A stretch of 64,000 bases of DNA from Chromobacterium aquaticum (GCF_021129195.1 NZ_JAJOHW010000009.1:22234-86233); one strand, 5' to 3'; numbered from the stretch's first letter, positions 33,253 through 44,136 are shown. Notes: generated from the sequence alone by a model not told the origin. Program-made: numbers and translations.

Positions 33253-33283
33253 AAAAAGCCCCGCGGGCCAAGGCGCGCGGGGC
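33253..33283 (-). terminator. Rho-independent terminator of the peroxiredoxin gene
   Basis: On the minus strand, GCCCCGCG and CGCGGGGC form an 8-bp stem with a 10-nt loop, followed by TTTTTC. Confidence 0.85.
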
Positions 33284-33317
33284 GTGTATGCCGGATCGTG
33301 TTCGATCCGAATACCGA

Positions 33318-33932
33318 TTACAGATCCTTGGCGTTTTCCGCCAGGTAGGAAGCCACGCCTTCGGCGCTCGGCTTCATGCCCTTCTTGCCCTTGTTCCAAC
33401 CGGCCGGGCACACTTCGCCGTGCTCTTCGGTGAACTGCAGCGCGTCAACCATGCGCAGCATTTCGTCCACATTGCGGCCCAGCGGCAGGTTGTTCACCAC
33501 TTGGTGCTGCACCACGCCGGAGCGGTCGATCAGGAAGGAGCCGCGGAAAGCGACGCCGCCTTCGGCTTCAACGTCGAAGGCCTTGCACAGTTCGTGCTGG
33601 ATATCGCCCACCAGGGTGTAGCCAACTTGGCCGATACCGCCTTTTTCCACCGGGGTGTTGCGCCATGCGGCATGGGAGAACTGGCTGTCGATGGACACGC
33701 CGATCACTTCCACGTTCTTGGCTTTGAAGTCGGCCAGGCGGTGATCGAAGGCGATCAGCTCGGACGGGCACACGAAGGTGAAGTCCAGCGGGTAGAAGAA
33801 CACTACCGCGTACTTGCCGGCGGTAGCTTGCTTGAAGGAGTAGTTGTCAACGATCTGACCATCGCCCAGCACGGCGGAAAAGGTTTTCGCGCCATCGAAG
33901 AAGGGGGCTTGCTTGCCAACGAGTACGGCCAT
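33318..33932 (-). CDS. Typical 2-Cys peroxiredoxin (AhpC/Prx1 type)
   Basis: 204 residues from the ATG at 33932 (AAGGAGAT ribosome site). Reduces H2O2 and organic peroxides. Peroxidatic Cys55 in VVFFYPLDFTFVCPSELIAF, VEVIGVSIDSQFSHAAWRNT, and resolving Cys175 in HGEVCPAGWNKGKKGMKPS; the C-terminal SAEGVASYL helix (YF-like) of eukaryote-type typical 2-Cys enzymes is present. No ahpF is adjacent, so the reductant is likely thioredoxin. Monocistronic, with own promoter and terminator. Confidence 0.93.
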   Translation of the reverse strand: MAVLVGKQAPFFDGAKTFSAVLGDGQIVDNYSFKQATAGKYAVVFFYPLDFTFVCPSELIAFDHRLADFKAKNVEVIGVSIDSQFSHAAWRNTPVEKGGIGQVGYTLVGDIQHELCKAFDVEAEGGVAFRGSFLIDRSGVVQHQVVNNLPLGRNVDEMLRMVDALQFTEEHGEVCPAGWNKGKKGMKPSAEGVASYLAENAKDL

Positions 33933-34009
33933 TGCGGATCTCCTTAAAGGTCTTGGTGTGACTGCGCTTCCCTGATCGGGCATCGGGAAACGCGGCGGAA
34001 TGCGAGGCT

Positions 34010-34038
34010 TTATAAATCAGCCCGGCCGGGATCGGCAA
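34010..34038 (-). promoter_or_regulatory. Candidate promoter of the peroxiredoxin gene
   Basis: On the minus strand TTGCCG (34033-34038) and TTATAA (34010-34015) are 17 bp apart, about 78 bp upstream of the ATG. A 6-bp inverted repeat AATAGC/GCTATT (34101-34119, 7-bp spacer) lies further up; it is too short and too widely placed to call an OxyR site. Confidence 0.6.
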
Positions 34039-34170
34039 ATTGTAAATCCATATCGTTGCGATAAAGTTTTGCAATGCCGCTGCGGCGGGCGCGCCTTGAG
34101 AATAGCTAAGGCTGCTATTAGATCGGGGCGAATGCCCAAGGTTCAAGCCGAGCCGTCCAGCCGCGCCAAA

Positions 34171-34201
34171 TAAAAACGGCCGCTGCATGGGCAGCGGCCG
34201 T
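34171..34201 (-). terminator. Rho-independent terminator of the fmdB-DUF502-aspS operon
   Basis: On the minus strand, ACGGCCGCTGC, loop CCAT and GCAGCGGCCGT form a perfect 11-bp stem followed by TTTTATTT. Confidence 0.9.
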
Positions 34202-34222
34202 CGGCATCGCATTAAGCCGACA

Positions 34223-36016
<1,794 letters not shown>

Positions 36017-36100
36017 TTGGGTAAACCCTTTTATTCAAATTCGCTGAGGTATCCCCGCCAGGGGGAAAAGAAGGCTTTATGGGCTAGACAGGGTGGCGGC

Positions 36101-36769
36101 CTAGCCCTGTCGATTATGTTCGTCGTTCAGGCGCGGACGCTGAGCGGCCGGCGGCGGGTTAGGCGCCACCATGCCCATGGAAATCGCGTATTTCAACGCT
36201 TCGTCCACGCTCATGTTCAATTCGCGGGTGTCCTTCTTGGCCACCATCACGAAATAACCCGAAGTCGGGTTGGGGATGGTCGGCACGTAAACGCCGATGA
36301 ACTCGTCGTCGGACAAGGATGCGGACACGACATCAGGCAGCGGGCCGGTCTGAAACGCCACCGTCCACATGCCGGAATGGGGAAACTGCACCAGCAGCGC
36401 CTTCTTGAAGGCCTGGCCGGAGTCGGACAGCAGCGTGTCGCTGACTTGCTTGACGCTGTTGTAGATGCTCTTCACCACCGGGATGCGCGACAGCAGCGCG
36501 TCCCACATGTCCAGCACGCGCTGGCCCAGCACATTGGCGGCCAACATGCCGGTGCCCAACAGAATCAGCACCGACAGCACCACGCCCAGGCCGGGCAAGT
36601 GGAAGCCAAGCAAGGCCTCGGGCTGCCATTCCTGCGGCAGCAGGTTCAGCGTCTGGTCCAGCGAGGTGACGATCAGGTTCAGCACCCACAAGGTCACGGC
36701 CAAGGGCAGCCACACCAGCAAGCCAGTGACCAGGTAGCCCTTCAGCGTCATTTTTATTTGCGGCGTCAT
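36101..36769 (-). CDS. DUF502 membrane protein
   Basis: 222 residues. Two membrane helices (LVTGLLVWLPLAVTLWVLNL, and LPGLGVVLSVLILLGTGMLA), then a soluble beta domain with SIYNSVKQVSDTLLSDSGQA, FKKALLVQFPHSGMWTVAFQ and VYVPTIPNPTSGYFVMVAKK. DUF502 proteins are widespread and uncharacterised; plant relatives (LCV-like) are also membrane proteins. It lies between fmdB (6 bp gap) and aspS, a conserved betaproteobacterial order. Confidence 0.88.
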   Translation of the reverse strand: MTPQIKMTLKGYLVTGLLVWLPLAVTLWVLNLIVTSLDQTLNLLPQEWQPEALLGFHLPGLGVVLSVLILLGTGMLAANVLGQRVLDMWDALLSRIPVVKSIYNSVKQVSDTLLSDSGQAFKKALLVQFPHSGMWTVAFQTGPLPDVVSASLSDDEFIGVYVPTIPNPTSGYFVMVAKKDTRELNMSVDEALKYAISMGMVAPNPPPAAQRPRLNDEHNRQG

Positions 36770-36775
36770 CGGGGT

Positions 36776-37036
36776 TTACGCGCACCCACAGCCAGTGCCG
36801 CAGCTATGACCGCCGCCGCTGCCAGAAGACGCGGAGGACGAGCCGCTGGACGAGCCGCCCTTGAAGTCGGTGGCGTACCAGCCGGAACCCTTCAGCTGGA
36901 AGCCGGCGGCCGACAGCTGCTTGCGGTATTCGGCGCTGCCACAGCCCGGGCATTGCGCGATCGGCTCGTCGCTGAGTTTTTGCAGGTGCTCTTTGGCGAC
37001 GCCGCAGGCGCCGCAACGGTATTCGTAGATTGGCAT
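36776..37036 (-). CDS. FmdB-family zinc-ribbon protein
   Basis: 86 residues from the ATG at 37036. MPIYEYRCGACG and CPGCGSAEYRKQL give a four-cysteine zinc ribbon (C8, C11, C29, C32). The tail is a Gly/Ser-rich linker (KGGSSSGSSSASSGSGGGHS) ending in a Cys-rich CGTGCGCA that may bind another metal. Putative regulatory protein family; targets unknown. First gene of the run leading to aspS. Confidence 0.9.
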   Translation of the reverse strand: MPIYEYRCGACGVAKEHLQKLSDEPIAQCPGCGSAEYRKQLSAAGFQLKGSGWYATDFKGGSSSGSSSASSGSGGGHSCGTGCGCA

Positions 37037-37279
37037 AGCTTTGCTTCCCCACCAGTAATCATGATGGCATAATAGACCGAACTCATGCTGCACTGCACTA
37101 TCCGAGCGTGAACTTCCGCTCGACATGCCTAGTCGGACAGACGCGGATGAACGGCTCCAACGCCGAGTCATCCATCCGCCGAATCGTCGATTATATCCGA
37201 CTGAATCGTCAATACAAAAATCCCTTTGCTTCATTAGCCCGCAATACTGCCCTGCAACCCTACAAATCCCGGAGGTCAC

Positions 37280-38077
37280 ATGGTTTACCAAGAGGGTCAG
37301 ATGGAAAGCATTCGCAACATTCTTGCCGGCAAGAAAGGCCTGATCGTAGGCATCGCCAACGAGAACAGCATCGCCTATGGTTGCGCCAGCGTGCTGCGCG
37401 ACCTGGGCGCCGAGTTCGCCGTCACCTACCTGAACCAGAAAGCGGAGAAATACGTGCGCCCGCTGGCCGACCAGCTGGGTTCGCCGCTGGTGCTGCCGCT
37501 GGACGTGGAGCAGCCCGGTCAGATGGAGGCGGTGTTCGAGGCCATTCGTCAGCAATGGGGCAAACTGGATTTCGTCATTCACTCCATCGCCTTCTGCCCG
37601 ATGGACGATCTGCACGGCCGCGTCACCGACTGTTCGCTGGAGGGCTTCCAGCAAGCGATGCGCGTGTCCTGCTACTCCTTCATCGAAATGGCGCGCCTGG
37701 CCGAGCCCTTGATGAGCCAGGGCGGCAGCCTGATCACCATGAGCTATTACGGCGCCGACAAAGTGGTGGAAAACTACAACATCATGGGCCCGGTCAAGGC
37801 GGCGCTGGAAAGCGTATCGCGCTACCTGGCCAGCGAACTGGGCTCCAAGAACATCCGCGTGCACGCGGTTTCCCCCGGCCCGCTGCGCACCCGCGCCGCC
37901 TCCGGCATCGCCCACTTCGACCAGTTGATCGAGGACGCCATCGCCCGCGCGCCGCAAAACCGCCTGGTGGAAATCGAGGACGTGGGCACCACCTGCGCCT
38001 TCCTGATCTCCGACGCCGCCCGCGGCCTGACCGGTCAGACCATCTATGTCGATGGCGGCCACCACATCAAGGCCTGA
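37280..38077 (+). CDS. fabI: Enoyl-[acyl-carrier-protein] reductase FabI
   Basis: 265 residues. Short-chain dehydrogenase fold with the FabI-type nucleotide loop GKKGLIVGIANENSIAYGCA, VIHSIAFCPMDD, and the catalytic pair Y166/K173 in NYNIMGPVKAALESV (Y-x6-K, as in FabI). Ends LTGQTIYVDGGHHIKA. Reduces trans-2-enoyl-ACP with NAD(P)H in fatty acid elongation; target of triclosan-type inhibitors. GGAGG precedes the ATG; an ATG at 37301 with GAGGG is also possible. First gene of an operon with pta/ptb-like and ackA genes. The upstream gap 37037-37279 shows no further gene. Confidence 0.9.
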   Translation: MVYQEGQMESIRNILAGKKGLIVGIANENSIAYGCASVLRDLGAEFAVTYLNQKAEKYVRPLADQLGSPLVLPLDVEQPGQMEAVFEAIRQQWGKLDFVIHSIAFCPMDDLHGRVTDCSLEGFQQAMRVSCYSFIEMARLAEPLMSQGGSLITMSYYGADKVVENYNIMGPVKAALESVSRYLASELGSKNIRVHAVSPGPLRTRAASGIAHFDQLIEDAIARAPQNRLVEIEDVGTTCAFLISDAARGLTGQTIYVDGGHHIKA

Positions 38078-38088
38078 GGGAGCACGCC

Positions 38089-39024
38089 ATGACACGCGAC
38101 GAACACGCTTTCGCCGACATCCTGCAACAGGCCATCGGCCTGGGCCCGCTGCCGATGGCGGTGGCCCATCCCTGCAGCCGCGAAGCGCTGCTGGGCGCGG
38201 TGGAAGCCGCCGACCACGGCATCGCCACCCCCATCCTGGTGGCCCCCGCCGCCAGGCTGGCCAAGCTGGCCGACGAACTGGAAGTGGACCTGAGGCGCTT
38301 CGAGCTGGTCGACGTGCCACACAGCCACGCCGCCGCCGAACAGGCGGTGAGCCTGGTGCGCGACGGCTACGCCGACATCCTGATGAAAGGCAGCCTGCAC
38401 ACCGATGAATTCATGGGCGAGGCGCTGGCGCGCGGCACCGGCATCCGCACCGACCGCCGCATCAGCCACGTCTGGATCATGAAGGTGGAAACCTATCCGC
38501 GCTACCTGTTCATCACCGACGCCGCGATCAATATCGAGCCCGATCTGCTGACCAAGCGCGACATCTGCCAGAACGCCATCGACCTGACCCAGGCGCTGGG
38601 CATTTCCCAGCCCAAGGTGGCCATCCTGGCCGCAGTGGAAACCATCAATCCGGCGATGCGCTCCACGCTGGACGCCGCCGCGCTGTGCAAGATGGCGGAT
38701 CGCGGCCAGATCACCGGCGCCATCCTCGACGGCCCGCTGGCCTTCGACAACGCCATCTCGCGCGAAGCCGCCGACAGCAAGGGCATCGTCTCGCCGGTGG
38801 CCGGCGATCCCGACATCCTGCTGGTGCCGGACCTGGAAGCCGGCAATATGCTGGGCAAGCAGCTGACCTATCTGGCCGCAGCGGCCTCCGCCGGCATCGT
38901 GATGGGCGCGCGCGCGCCCATCGTGCTGACCAGCCGCGCCGACGACGCCACCGGCCGCCTGGCCTCCGCCGCGGTGGCCAATCTGCTGGCGCACAAGCGC
39001 CGGCAAAGCGGGCCGCGGCCATGA
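38089..39024 (+). CDS. Phosphate acetyl/butyryl transferase
   Basis: 311 residues, the short PTA/PTB form without the N-terminal DRTGG and P-loop modules of Escherichia coli Pta. Characteristic segments: DGYADILMKGSLHTDEFMGE, RRISHVWIMKVETYPRYLFI, TDAAINIEPDLLTKRDICQN and GNMLGKQLTYLAAAASAGIV, with GARAPIVLTSRAD near the C-terminus. Interconverts an acyl-CoA with acyl phosphate. Which acyl chain (acetyl, propionyl or butyryl) is preferred cannot be read from sequence, but the coupled ackA suggests acetyl phosphate. 11 bp after fabI. Confidence 0.88.
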   Translation: MTRDEHAFADILQQAIGLGPLPMAVAHPCSREALLGAVEAADHGIATPILVAPAARLAKLADELEVDLRRFELVDVPHSHAAAEQAVSLVRDGYADILMKGSLHTDEFMGEALARGTGIRTDRRISHVWIMKVETYPRYLFITDAAINIEPDLLTKRDICQNAIDLTQALGISQPKVAILAAVETINPAMRSTLDAAALCKMADRGQITGAILDGPLAFDNAISREAADSKGIVSPVAGDPDILLVPDLEAGNMLGKQLTYLAAAASAGIVMGARAPIVLTSRADDATGRLASAAVANLLAHKRRQSGPRP

Positions 39025-40175
39025 GCCGGGTGCTGCTTGCCGTCAACGCCGGTTCGTCCACCCTGAAATTCCGCGCCTTCGCGCCGGACGGACGCCAACT
39101 GCTGGCGCGCGGCATGGTGGACCGTTTCGGCCAGGCCAAGCCGGAGCTGCAATTGCTGGACGGCAAGGGCCAGATGCTGAGCTGCCGCGCGCTGGACGAC
39201 GGCGGCCGCGCCAACGCCATCGCCGCGGTGATCAACAGCCTGGCCGATCAGCAACTGGAACCCGTGGCGGTGGTGCACCGCGTGGTGCACGGCGGCGGCC
39301 GCTTCACCGCCGCGACGCGGCTGAACACCGACATCCGCGCCCAGCTGGAAGAGTATGTGGCGCTGGCGCCCTTGCACCAGCCGGTCAGCCTAGCGGTGAT
39401 TTCCGCTTTCGAGGAATACGACGCCAGGCTGCCGCAGTTCGCCTGCTTCGACACCGCCTTCCACGCCCAGCAGCCGGAAGTGGCCACCCGCTTCGGCATC
39501 GCCCGCCACTGGCATGACGAGGGCGTCCGCCGCTACGGCTTCCACGGCCTGTCCTACGCCGCCATCGCGCGGCGGCTGCCGGAGTTGGGCCTGGAGCACG
39601 CCAAGGTGGTGGTCTGCCACCTGGGCAGCGGCGCCAGCGCCTGCGCGCTGGACGCCGGCCGCAGCATGGCCTCCAGCATGGGCTTCTCCGCGGTGGACGG
39701 GCTGATGATGGGCAGCCGCCCCGGCTATATCGATCCGGAGGTCATTCTCTACTGGCAGGAACAGGCCGGCATGAGCGTGGCCGAGGTGAGACGCGAGCTG
39801 TACAAGAACTCCGGGCTGCTCGGCGTCTCCGGCATCTCGTCCGATATGCGCGAACTGCTGGCCAGCGATCTGCCAGCGGCGCGCGAGGCGGTGGAACTGT
39901 TCTGCTACCGCGTGGCGCGCGAAACGGCCAGCCTGGCCGCGGCGATGAAGGGCCTTGACGCGCTGGTGTTCACCGCCGGCGTGGGCGAGCACTCGCCGGA
40001 AGTGCGCGGCCGGGTGCTGCAGCAACTGGCCTGGCTGGGCTTCGAAGTCGACCAGGCCGCCAACCTGGCCCAAGCGCGGCGCTTGACCACCGCCGCCAGC
40101 GCGCGCGCCGCCTATGTGCTGCCCACCGACGAGGAAGGCGAAATGGCGCGCCAGGTGGCCGCGCTGCTGCAGTAA
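39021..40175 (+). CDS. ackA: Acetate/propionate kinase
   Basis: 384 residues from the ATG that overlaps the previous stop (ATGA). ASKHA fold: VLLAVNAGSSTLKFRAFAPD (phosphate 1), VAVVHRVVHGGGRFT, FACFDTAFHAQQPEVATRFG, VVVCHLGSGASACALDAGRS (phosphate 2), GLMMGSRPGYIDPEVILYW and LVFTAGVGEHSPEVRGRVL (adenosine motif). Converts acetyl phosphate and ADP to acetate and ATP. With the upstream transferase it makes the overflow/energy pathway, here fused into an operon with fabI. Confidence 0.94.
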   Translation: MSRVLLAVNAGSSTLKFRAFAPDGRQLLARGMVDRFGQAKPELQLLDGKGQMLSCRALDDGGRANAIAAVINSLADQQLEPVAVVHRVVHGGGRFTAATRLNTDIRAQLEEYVALAPLHQPVSLAVISAFEEYDARLPQFACFDTAFHAQQPEVATRFGIARHWHDEGVRRYGFHGLSYAAIARRLPELGLEHAKVVVCHLGSGASACALDAGRSMASSMGFSAVDGLMMGSRPGYIDPEVILYWQEQAGMSVAEVRRELYKNSGLLGVSGISSDMRELLASDLPAAREAVELFCYRVARETASLAAAMKGLDALVFTAGVGEHSPEVRGRVLQQLAWLGFEVDQAANLAQARRLTTAASARAAYVLPTDEEGEMARQVAALLQ

Positions 40176-40182
40176 AACGCCG

Positions 40183-40207
40183 GGCCCGCCCTCAAGGCGG
40201 GCCGGTT
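40183..40207 (+). terminator. Rho-independent terminator of fabI-pta-ackA
   Basis: GGCCCGCC, loop CTCAA and GGCGGGCC form an 8-bp stem, flanked by AAAC on the left and GGTTT on the right. Confidence 0.7.
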
Positions 40208-40258
40208 TGGAGCGGCGGCGACATGCCCAAGGCAAGACGCGCGCGTCGCCGGCCGCTC

Positions 40259-41305
40259 TTATTCCAGCCAGTCGCTCATCGTCAGCCCCACGCCCAGCGC
40301 GCGGGTGCGCGCATTGTAATCGATCAGGTTTTCGCCATAACCATCGAAAGCCTGCACATAGCCGCGCAGCTTGCCCTTCAGCGGGAAGCTCCAGTCCAGT
40401 TGCAAGCCATGCTTGCCACTGTCGAAATTCGGCCGCCACAAGGCGCTGAAGGTCTGGCCCCTATATTGGTAGATCGCCTGCAGATCCCCGTGCCCCATGT
40501 ATTTCATTATGTCCGGATTGTCATCGTTGTCGCCGGACTCCGGCAGCCGCGCCCACCAGCGGCCCTGCAAGGTGAACGGGCCATTATCCAGCGCCGCCAT
40601 CGCGTACACCCGGTTCCAGCTGCGCGATAGGGGATTGGCGCGGCCGTTGGACTGGTGCAGCAGGCCCAGGCCGCCCATGCGCAGCCGGGTATCGCCCCAG
40701 GCCCAGGAGGACGGCAGCGGGAAGCTCAGGATCAGCTCCGGCTCGTAATCGGTTTCGCGGAACGGCGCGGAATGCGCCTTGTTGTAAATTTGCCAATGCG
40801 ACTGCTGGGTATAGGCGAACCACAGGTTCAGCGGGGTATCGAAGATGTCTTCCCACACCTTGGTCTTGAACGACAGCTGGAACTTGGCCTCGGTCTTGTC
40901 CAGATCGCCGCCAGGAGTCTGGCTGGGCGGCCGGGTCGGCGACTGCGGCTCATTATTGGGCTTGGCCATCTGCCACACCGGCAGATAGTAATTGGGGCGA
41001 TACATGCGGAAGCCGAAGGTATCGCCGCGCGAGCGTCCATCCAGGTCCCAGGCCTCGGCCAGCCGGCTGGCCGCCGCCACCGTGTCCGACACCACCTGCC
41101 CCGCGGCGGGCGCGACGGCCAATGACGGTTCCGGCGCGGGCACAGGCCGCGCCACCTCGGGCAGGCCGGCGGCCAGCCTGTCATAGCAGGCCAGACGCAG
41201 CTTGGCGTCCGCCAGGCGGCCGCATTCGGCCAATTGCTGCGGCAGCTCCGCCGCCAGGGTCTGCGCCGCGCACAAGGCCAGCGCCCAAGCCATCCATCCC
41301 GACAT
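40259..41305 (-). CDS. pldA: Outer-membrane phospholipase A
   Basis: 348 residues from the ATG at 41305. Signal peptide MSGWMAWALALCAAQTLAAE, a DUF-like N-terminal ECGRLADAKLRLACYDRLAA segment (a lysozyme-inhibitor-like stalk seen in neisserial copies), then the 12-stranded OMPLA barrel. The catalytic motif is GGLGLLHQSNGRANPLSRSW, containing the His and Ser of the His-Ser-Asn triad; YDY-like FRMYRPNYYLPVWQMAK is the first strand. Ends LGVGLTMSDWLE; the last residue is not aromatic. Hydrolyses phospholipids on outer-membrane disturbance. Confidence 0.9.
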   Translation of the reverse strand: MSGWMAWALALCAAQTLAAELPQQLAECGRLADAKLRLACYDRLAAGLPEVARPVPAPEPSLAVAPAAGQVVSDTVAAASRLAEAWDLDGRSRGDTFGFRMYRPNYYLPVWQMAKPNNEPQSPTRPPSQTPGGDLDKTEAKFQLSFKTKVWEDIFDTPLNLWFAYTQQSHWQIYNKAHSAPFRETDYEPELILSFPLPSSWAWGDTRLRMGGLGLLHQSNGRANPLSRSWNRVYAMAALDNGPFTLQGRWWARLPESGDNDDNPDIMKYMGHGDLQAIYQYRGQTFSALWRPNFDSGKHGLQLDWSFPLKGKLRGYVQAFDGYGENLIDYNARTRALGVGLTMSDWLE

Positions 41306-41348
41306 TGCCACGCCTCCAGCGAGGGAAATCAAAACGCCAGATACACAA

Positions 41349-41374
41349 AAGGCCCCGCGATGCGGAGCCTTTGC
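41349..41374 (-). terminator. Rho-independent terminator of rpsT
   Basis: On the minus strand AAAGGCTCCGC and GCGGGGCCTTT pair with one mismatch around ATC, followed by TTTGTG. Confidence 0.8.
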
Positions 41375-41399
41375 GTATTCTTCAGCGCTGGGCTGTTGA

Positions 41400-41663
41400 T
41401 CAGGCCATGGCCTTGATCTGAGCCGACAGACGGCTCTTGTGACGAGCGGCCTTGTTCTTGTGGAACACGCCCTTGTCAGCAATGCGGTCAATCACTTTTT
41501 CGGAAGTCTGGAACACTACCTTGGCAGCGGCTTTATCGCCTGCTTCAACTGCCTTGAGCACTTTCTTAACTGCGGTACGGAACGCAGTACGCAGGCTGGC
41601 GTTGTGCGCGCGCTGCTTAAGGGCTGTGCGTGCACGCTTGCGAGCTTGTGCGCTGTTAGCCAT
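41400..41663 (-). CDS. rpsT: 30S ribosomal protein S20
   Basis: 87 residues from the ATG at 41663 (GGAGAAAG ribosome site). [20 protein letters not shown] and [20 protein letters not shown] followed by [10 protein letters not shown] are the S20 signature; lysine/alanine-rich three-helix bundle. Divergent from murJ, the usual arrangement in betaproteobacteria. Binds 16S rRNA early in assembly. Confidence 0.97.
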   Translation of the reverse strand: MANSAQARKRARTALKQRAHNASLRTAFRTAVKKVLKAVEAGDKAAAKVVFQTSEKVIDRIADKGVFHKNKAARHKSRLSAQIKAMA

Positions 41664-41789
41664 GAATCTTTCTCCTGATGAGCGGAATCTGAAACCCGCG
41701 ATTCTAAGCCCTAAACTCAGGTTTTGCAACAATAAACCCGGCGGCGTACACTAGCGGGCTTGCTCAACGCTAGATAAACCACCCGCAAC

Positions 41790-43325
41790 ATGAATCTGCT
41801 CAAGGCTCTGGCTGCTGTCAGCAGCATGACCATGGTGTCCCGCATCCTGGGCCTGGTCCGCGATACCATCATCGCTCGCGTGTTCGGGGCCGGCATGGCC
41901 GCCGACGCCTTCAACGCCGCCTTCAAGATTCCCAATATGCTGCGCCGCCTGTTCGCCGAAGGCGCGTTTTCGCAGGCTTTCGTGCCCATTCTCGGCGAAT
42001 ACAAGAACCAGCGCAGCGAAGAGGAAACCCGCGAATTCATCGCCAAGATCACCGGCGTGCTGGGTTCGGTGCTGCTGCTGGTCACCGCCGTCGGCATGCT
42101 GGCCGCGCCGCTGATCATGTGGATCTCTGCGCCCGGCTTTTACCGCGAACCGGCCAAGGCCGCCCTGTTCGCCGACATCCTGCGCGTGTCCTTCCCTTAT
42201 ATCTTCTTCATTTCGCTGTCCTCGATGACCGGCAGCGTGCTCAATAGTTGGGGCAAGTTCTCGATTCCGGCCTTCACGCCCACCTTCCTCAACCTCAGCT
42301 TCATCGTGTTCGCGCTGTTCTTCAGCAGCCACTTCGACCCGCCCATCATGGCGCTGGCCTGGGCGGTCTTCGTCGGCGGCCTGGTGCAGCTGGTGTGGCA
42401 GCTGCCCTTCCTGAAACAGATAGGCATGCTGGCGCGCCCGGTGTTTGCCTTCCGCGACCCGGCGGTCTGGCGCGTGATCAAACAAATGGGGCCGGCCATC
42501 TTCGGCGTGTCGGTGGCGCAGATCTCGCTGCTGATCAACTCCACCTTCGCCTCCTTCCTGCCCACCGGCAGCGTGTCCTGGATGTATTACGCCGATCGGC
42601 TGATGGAATTCCCGTCCGGCGTGCTGGGCGTGGCGCTGGGCACCATCCTGCTGCCCTCGCTGTCCAAACACGCCGCCACTCGCTCCGACGGCGAATTCAG
42701 CGTGCTGCTGGACTGGGGCATCCGCCTGTCGCTGCTGCTGGCGGTGCCGGCCACGGTGGGCCTGGGCCTGCTGTCCGGCCCGCTGCTGGCCACCCTGTTC
42801 ACCTACGGCAAATTCACCGCCCACGACGCGCTGATGTCGCAGCAGGCGGTGATCGCCTACTCCTTCGGCCTGCTCGGCCTGATCCTGGTCAAGGTGCTGG
42901 CGCCCGGCTTCTACGCGCGCCAGGACATCAAGACCCCAGTGCGCATCGCGCTGATCACCTTGTGCCTGACCCAGTTGATGAACCTGGCCTTCGTGTTTCC
43001 GCTCAAGCACGCCGGCCTGGCGCTGTCCATCGGCCTAGCCTCCTGCCTCAACGCCGGCCTGCTGCTGCGCGCGCTGCTCAAGCGCGGCCTGTACCAGCCC
43101 TCCGCCGGCTGGGGCGGCTTTCTGGGCAAGATGGCCGTCGCCATCCTGGCGATGACCGCGGTGCTGCTGGCGCTGCAATGGCTGCTGCCGGTTCACTGGC
43201 ATGGCCCTGCCTGGCAGCGCGTGTCCTGGCTCAGCCTGTTGGTGGTGGCCGGCGCAATCACCTATTTCGCCGCGCTGTTCGCGCTCGGCTTCCGCCCGCG
43301 CGACTTCATGCGCCGCGAACGCTGA
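41790..43325 (+). CDS. murJ: Lipid II flippase MurJ
   Basis: 511 residues, fourteen predicted membrane helices. N-terminus [20 protein letters not shown] and [20 protein letters not shown] are the MurJ/MviN signature; conserved charged residues in the cavity include the arginines of [21 protein letters not shown]-terminal [20 protein letters not shown] is also typical. Moves lipid II across the inner membrane for peptidoglycan synthesis. Followed 2 bp later by a CPBP protease gene, so cotranscribed. Confidence 0.96.
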   Translation: MNLLKALAAVSSMTMVSRILGLVRDTIIARVFGAGMAADAFNAAFKIPNMLRRLFAEGAFSQAFVPILGEYKNQRSEEETREFIAKITGVLGSVLLLVTAVGMLAAPLIMWISAPGFYREPAKAALFADILRVSFPYIFFISLSSMTGSVLNSWGKFSIPAFTPTFLNLSFIVFALFFSSHFDPPIMALAWAVFVGGLVQLVWQLPFLKQIGMLARPVFAFRDPAVWRVIKQMGPAIFGVSVAQISLLINSTFASFLPTGSVSWMYYADRLMEFPSGVLGVALGTILLPSLSKHAATRSDGEFSVLLDWGIRLSLLLAVPATVGLGLLSGPLLATLFTYGKFTAHDALMSQQAVIAYSFGLLGLILVKVLAPGFYARQDIKTPVRIALITLCLTQLMNLAFVFPLKHAGLALSIGLASCLNAGLLLRALLKRGLYQPSAGWGGFLGKMAVAILAMTAVLLALQWLLPVHWHGPAWQRVSWLSLLVVAGAITYFAALFALGFRPRDFMRRER

Positions 43326-43327
43326 AC

Positions 43328-44095
43328 ATGGCCAGCCAGCCGCGCCCGCCTATGCTGAGCCCAGCCGACCGCCAGACGGCCGGCGTGCTGCTGGTCAGCT
43401 GTCTGAGCCTGACCTTGCTGTACTACCCGGCCAACCGCCACTGGATGCTGGACTGGCTGCAGCAATGGTGGCCGGCGCTGGGCCTGTCCTTCCGCCAGCA
43501 AGTGGCGCACAACCCGGATACCGACCTCTACCGCGTCGCTTACTGGGCGCTGGCCAGCATCGTCAGTTACTGCCTGCTGCCGCTGCTGGCCATCCGCCTG
43601 ATCGACCGCCGCCCGCTGAGCGACTTCGGCCTGGCCTGGCCGGACCGCGCCACGCTGAAGGCCGACCTCAAGCTTTTCCCGCTGTTCTACGCCGTGATGC
43701 TGCCCTTGGTGTGGTGGGCGTCCGGCCAGCCTGGCTTTTTGAAGATCTACCCCTTCTTCCGCCTCAGCTCCGGCGAAAGCATGTGGCCGCACTGGCTGCT
43801 GTGGGAGCTCTTGTATTTCGCCCAATTCGCCGCGCTGGAGTTCTTCTTCCGCGGCTATATGGTGCACGGCCTCAAACCACGGCTGGGCGTCAGCGCCATC
43901 TTCGTGATGGTGCTGCCCTATTGCATGATCCATTTTGAAAAACCGCTGCTGGAAAGCCTGGCCGCCATCATCGCCGGCGTTGCGCTGGGCGCGCTCAGCT
44001 ACCGCTACCGCTCCATCTGGCTGGGCATCGCGCTGCATTGCAGCGTGGCGCTGACAATGGATTTGATGGCGCTGTGGCGCAAGGGCCTGCTTTAA
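43328..44095 (+). CDS. CPBP-family intramembrane glutamic protease
   Basis: 255 residues, about seven membrane helices. The CPBP (Abi, Rce1-like) motifs are AQFAALEFFFRGYMVHGLKP (motif 1, with E and FRG; only one of the usual two glutamates is kept), VLPYCMIHFEKPLLESLAAI (motif 2, with H) and SIWLGIALHCSVALTMDLMA (motif 3, H). Family members process prenylated proteins in eukaryotes or act in bacteriocin immunity and membrane maintenance in bacteria. It follows murJ by 2 bp; the loss of the first glutamate means the activity should be checked. Confidence 0.85.
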   Translation: MASQPRPPMLSPADRQTAGVLLVSCLSLTLLYYPANRHWMLDWLQQWWPALGLSFRQQVAHNPDTDLYRVAYWALASIVSYCLLPLLAIRLIDRRPLSDFGLAWPDRATLKADLKLFPLFYAVMLPLVWWASGQPGFLKIYPFFRLSSGESMWPHWLLWELLYFAQFAALEFFFRGYMVHGLKPRLGVSAIFVMVLPYCMIHFEKPLLESLAAIIAGVALGALSYRYRSIWLGIALHCSVALTMDLMALWRKGLL

Positions 44096-44136
44096 AAAGC
44101 GGCTCACGCTCAGCGACGCCGCGGCGATGCCGCTTT
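44096..44136 (+). terminator. Hairpin after the CPBP gene
   Basis: AAAGCGGC and GCCGCTTT form a perfect 8-bp stem with a 25-nt GC-rich loop, ending TTTG. It may end the murJ-CPBP transcript. A consensus TATAAT (44146-44151) lies 7 bp before the queF ATG, suggesting a short or leaderless queF mRNA, though no good -35 is present. Confidence 0.4.

Noticed and set aside
34101..34119. OxyR site before the peroxiredoxin gene
   Set aside because: The inverted repeat AATAGC-N7-GCTATT is a single short palindrome far upstream; the four-part OxyR pattern is not present.
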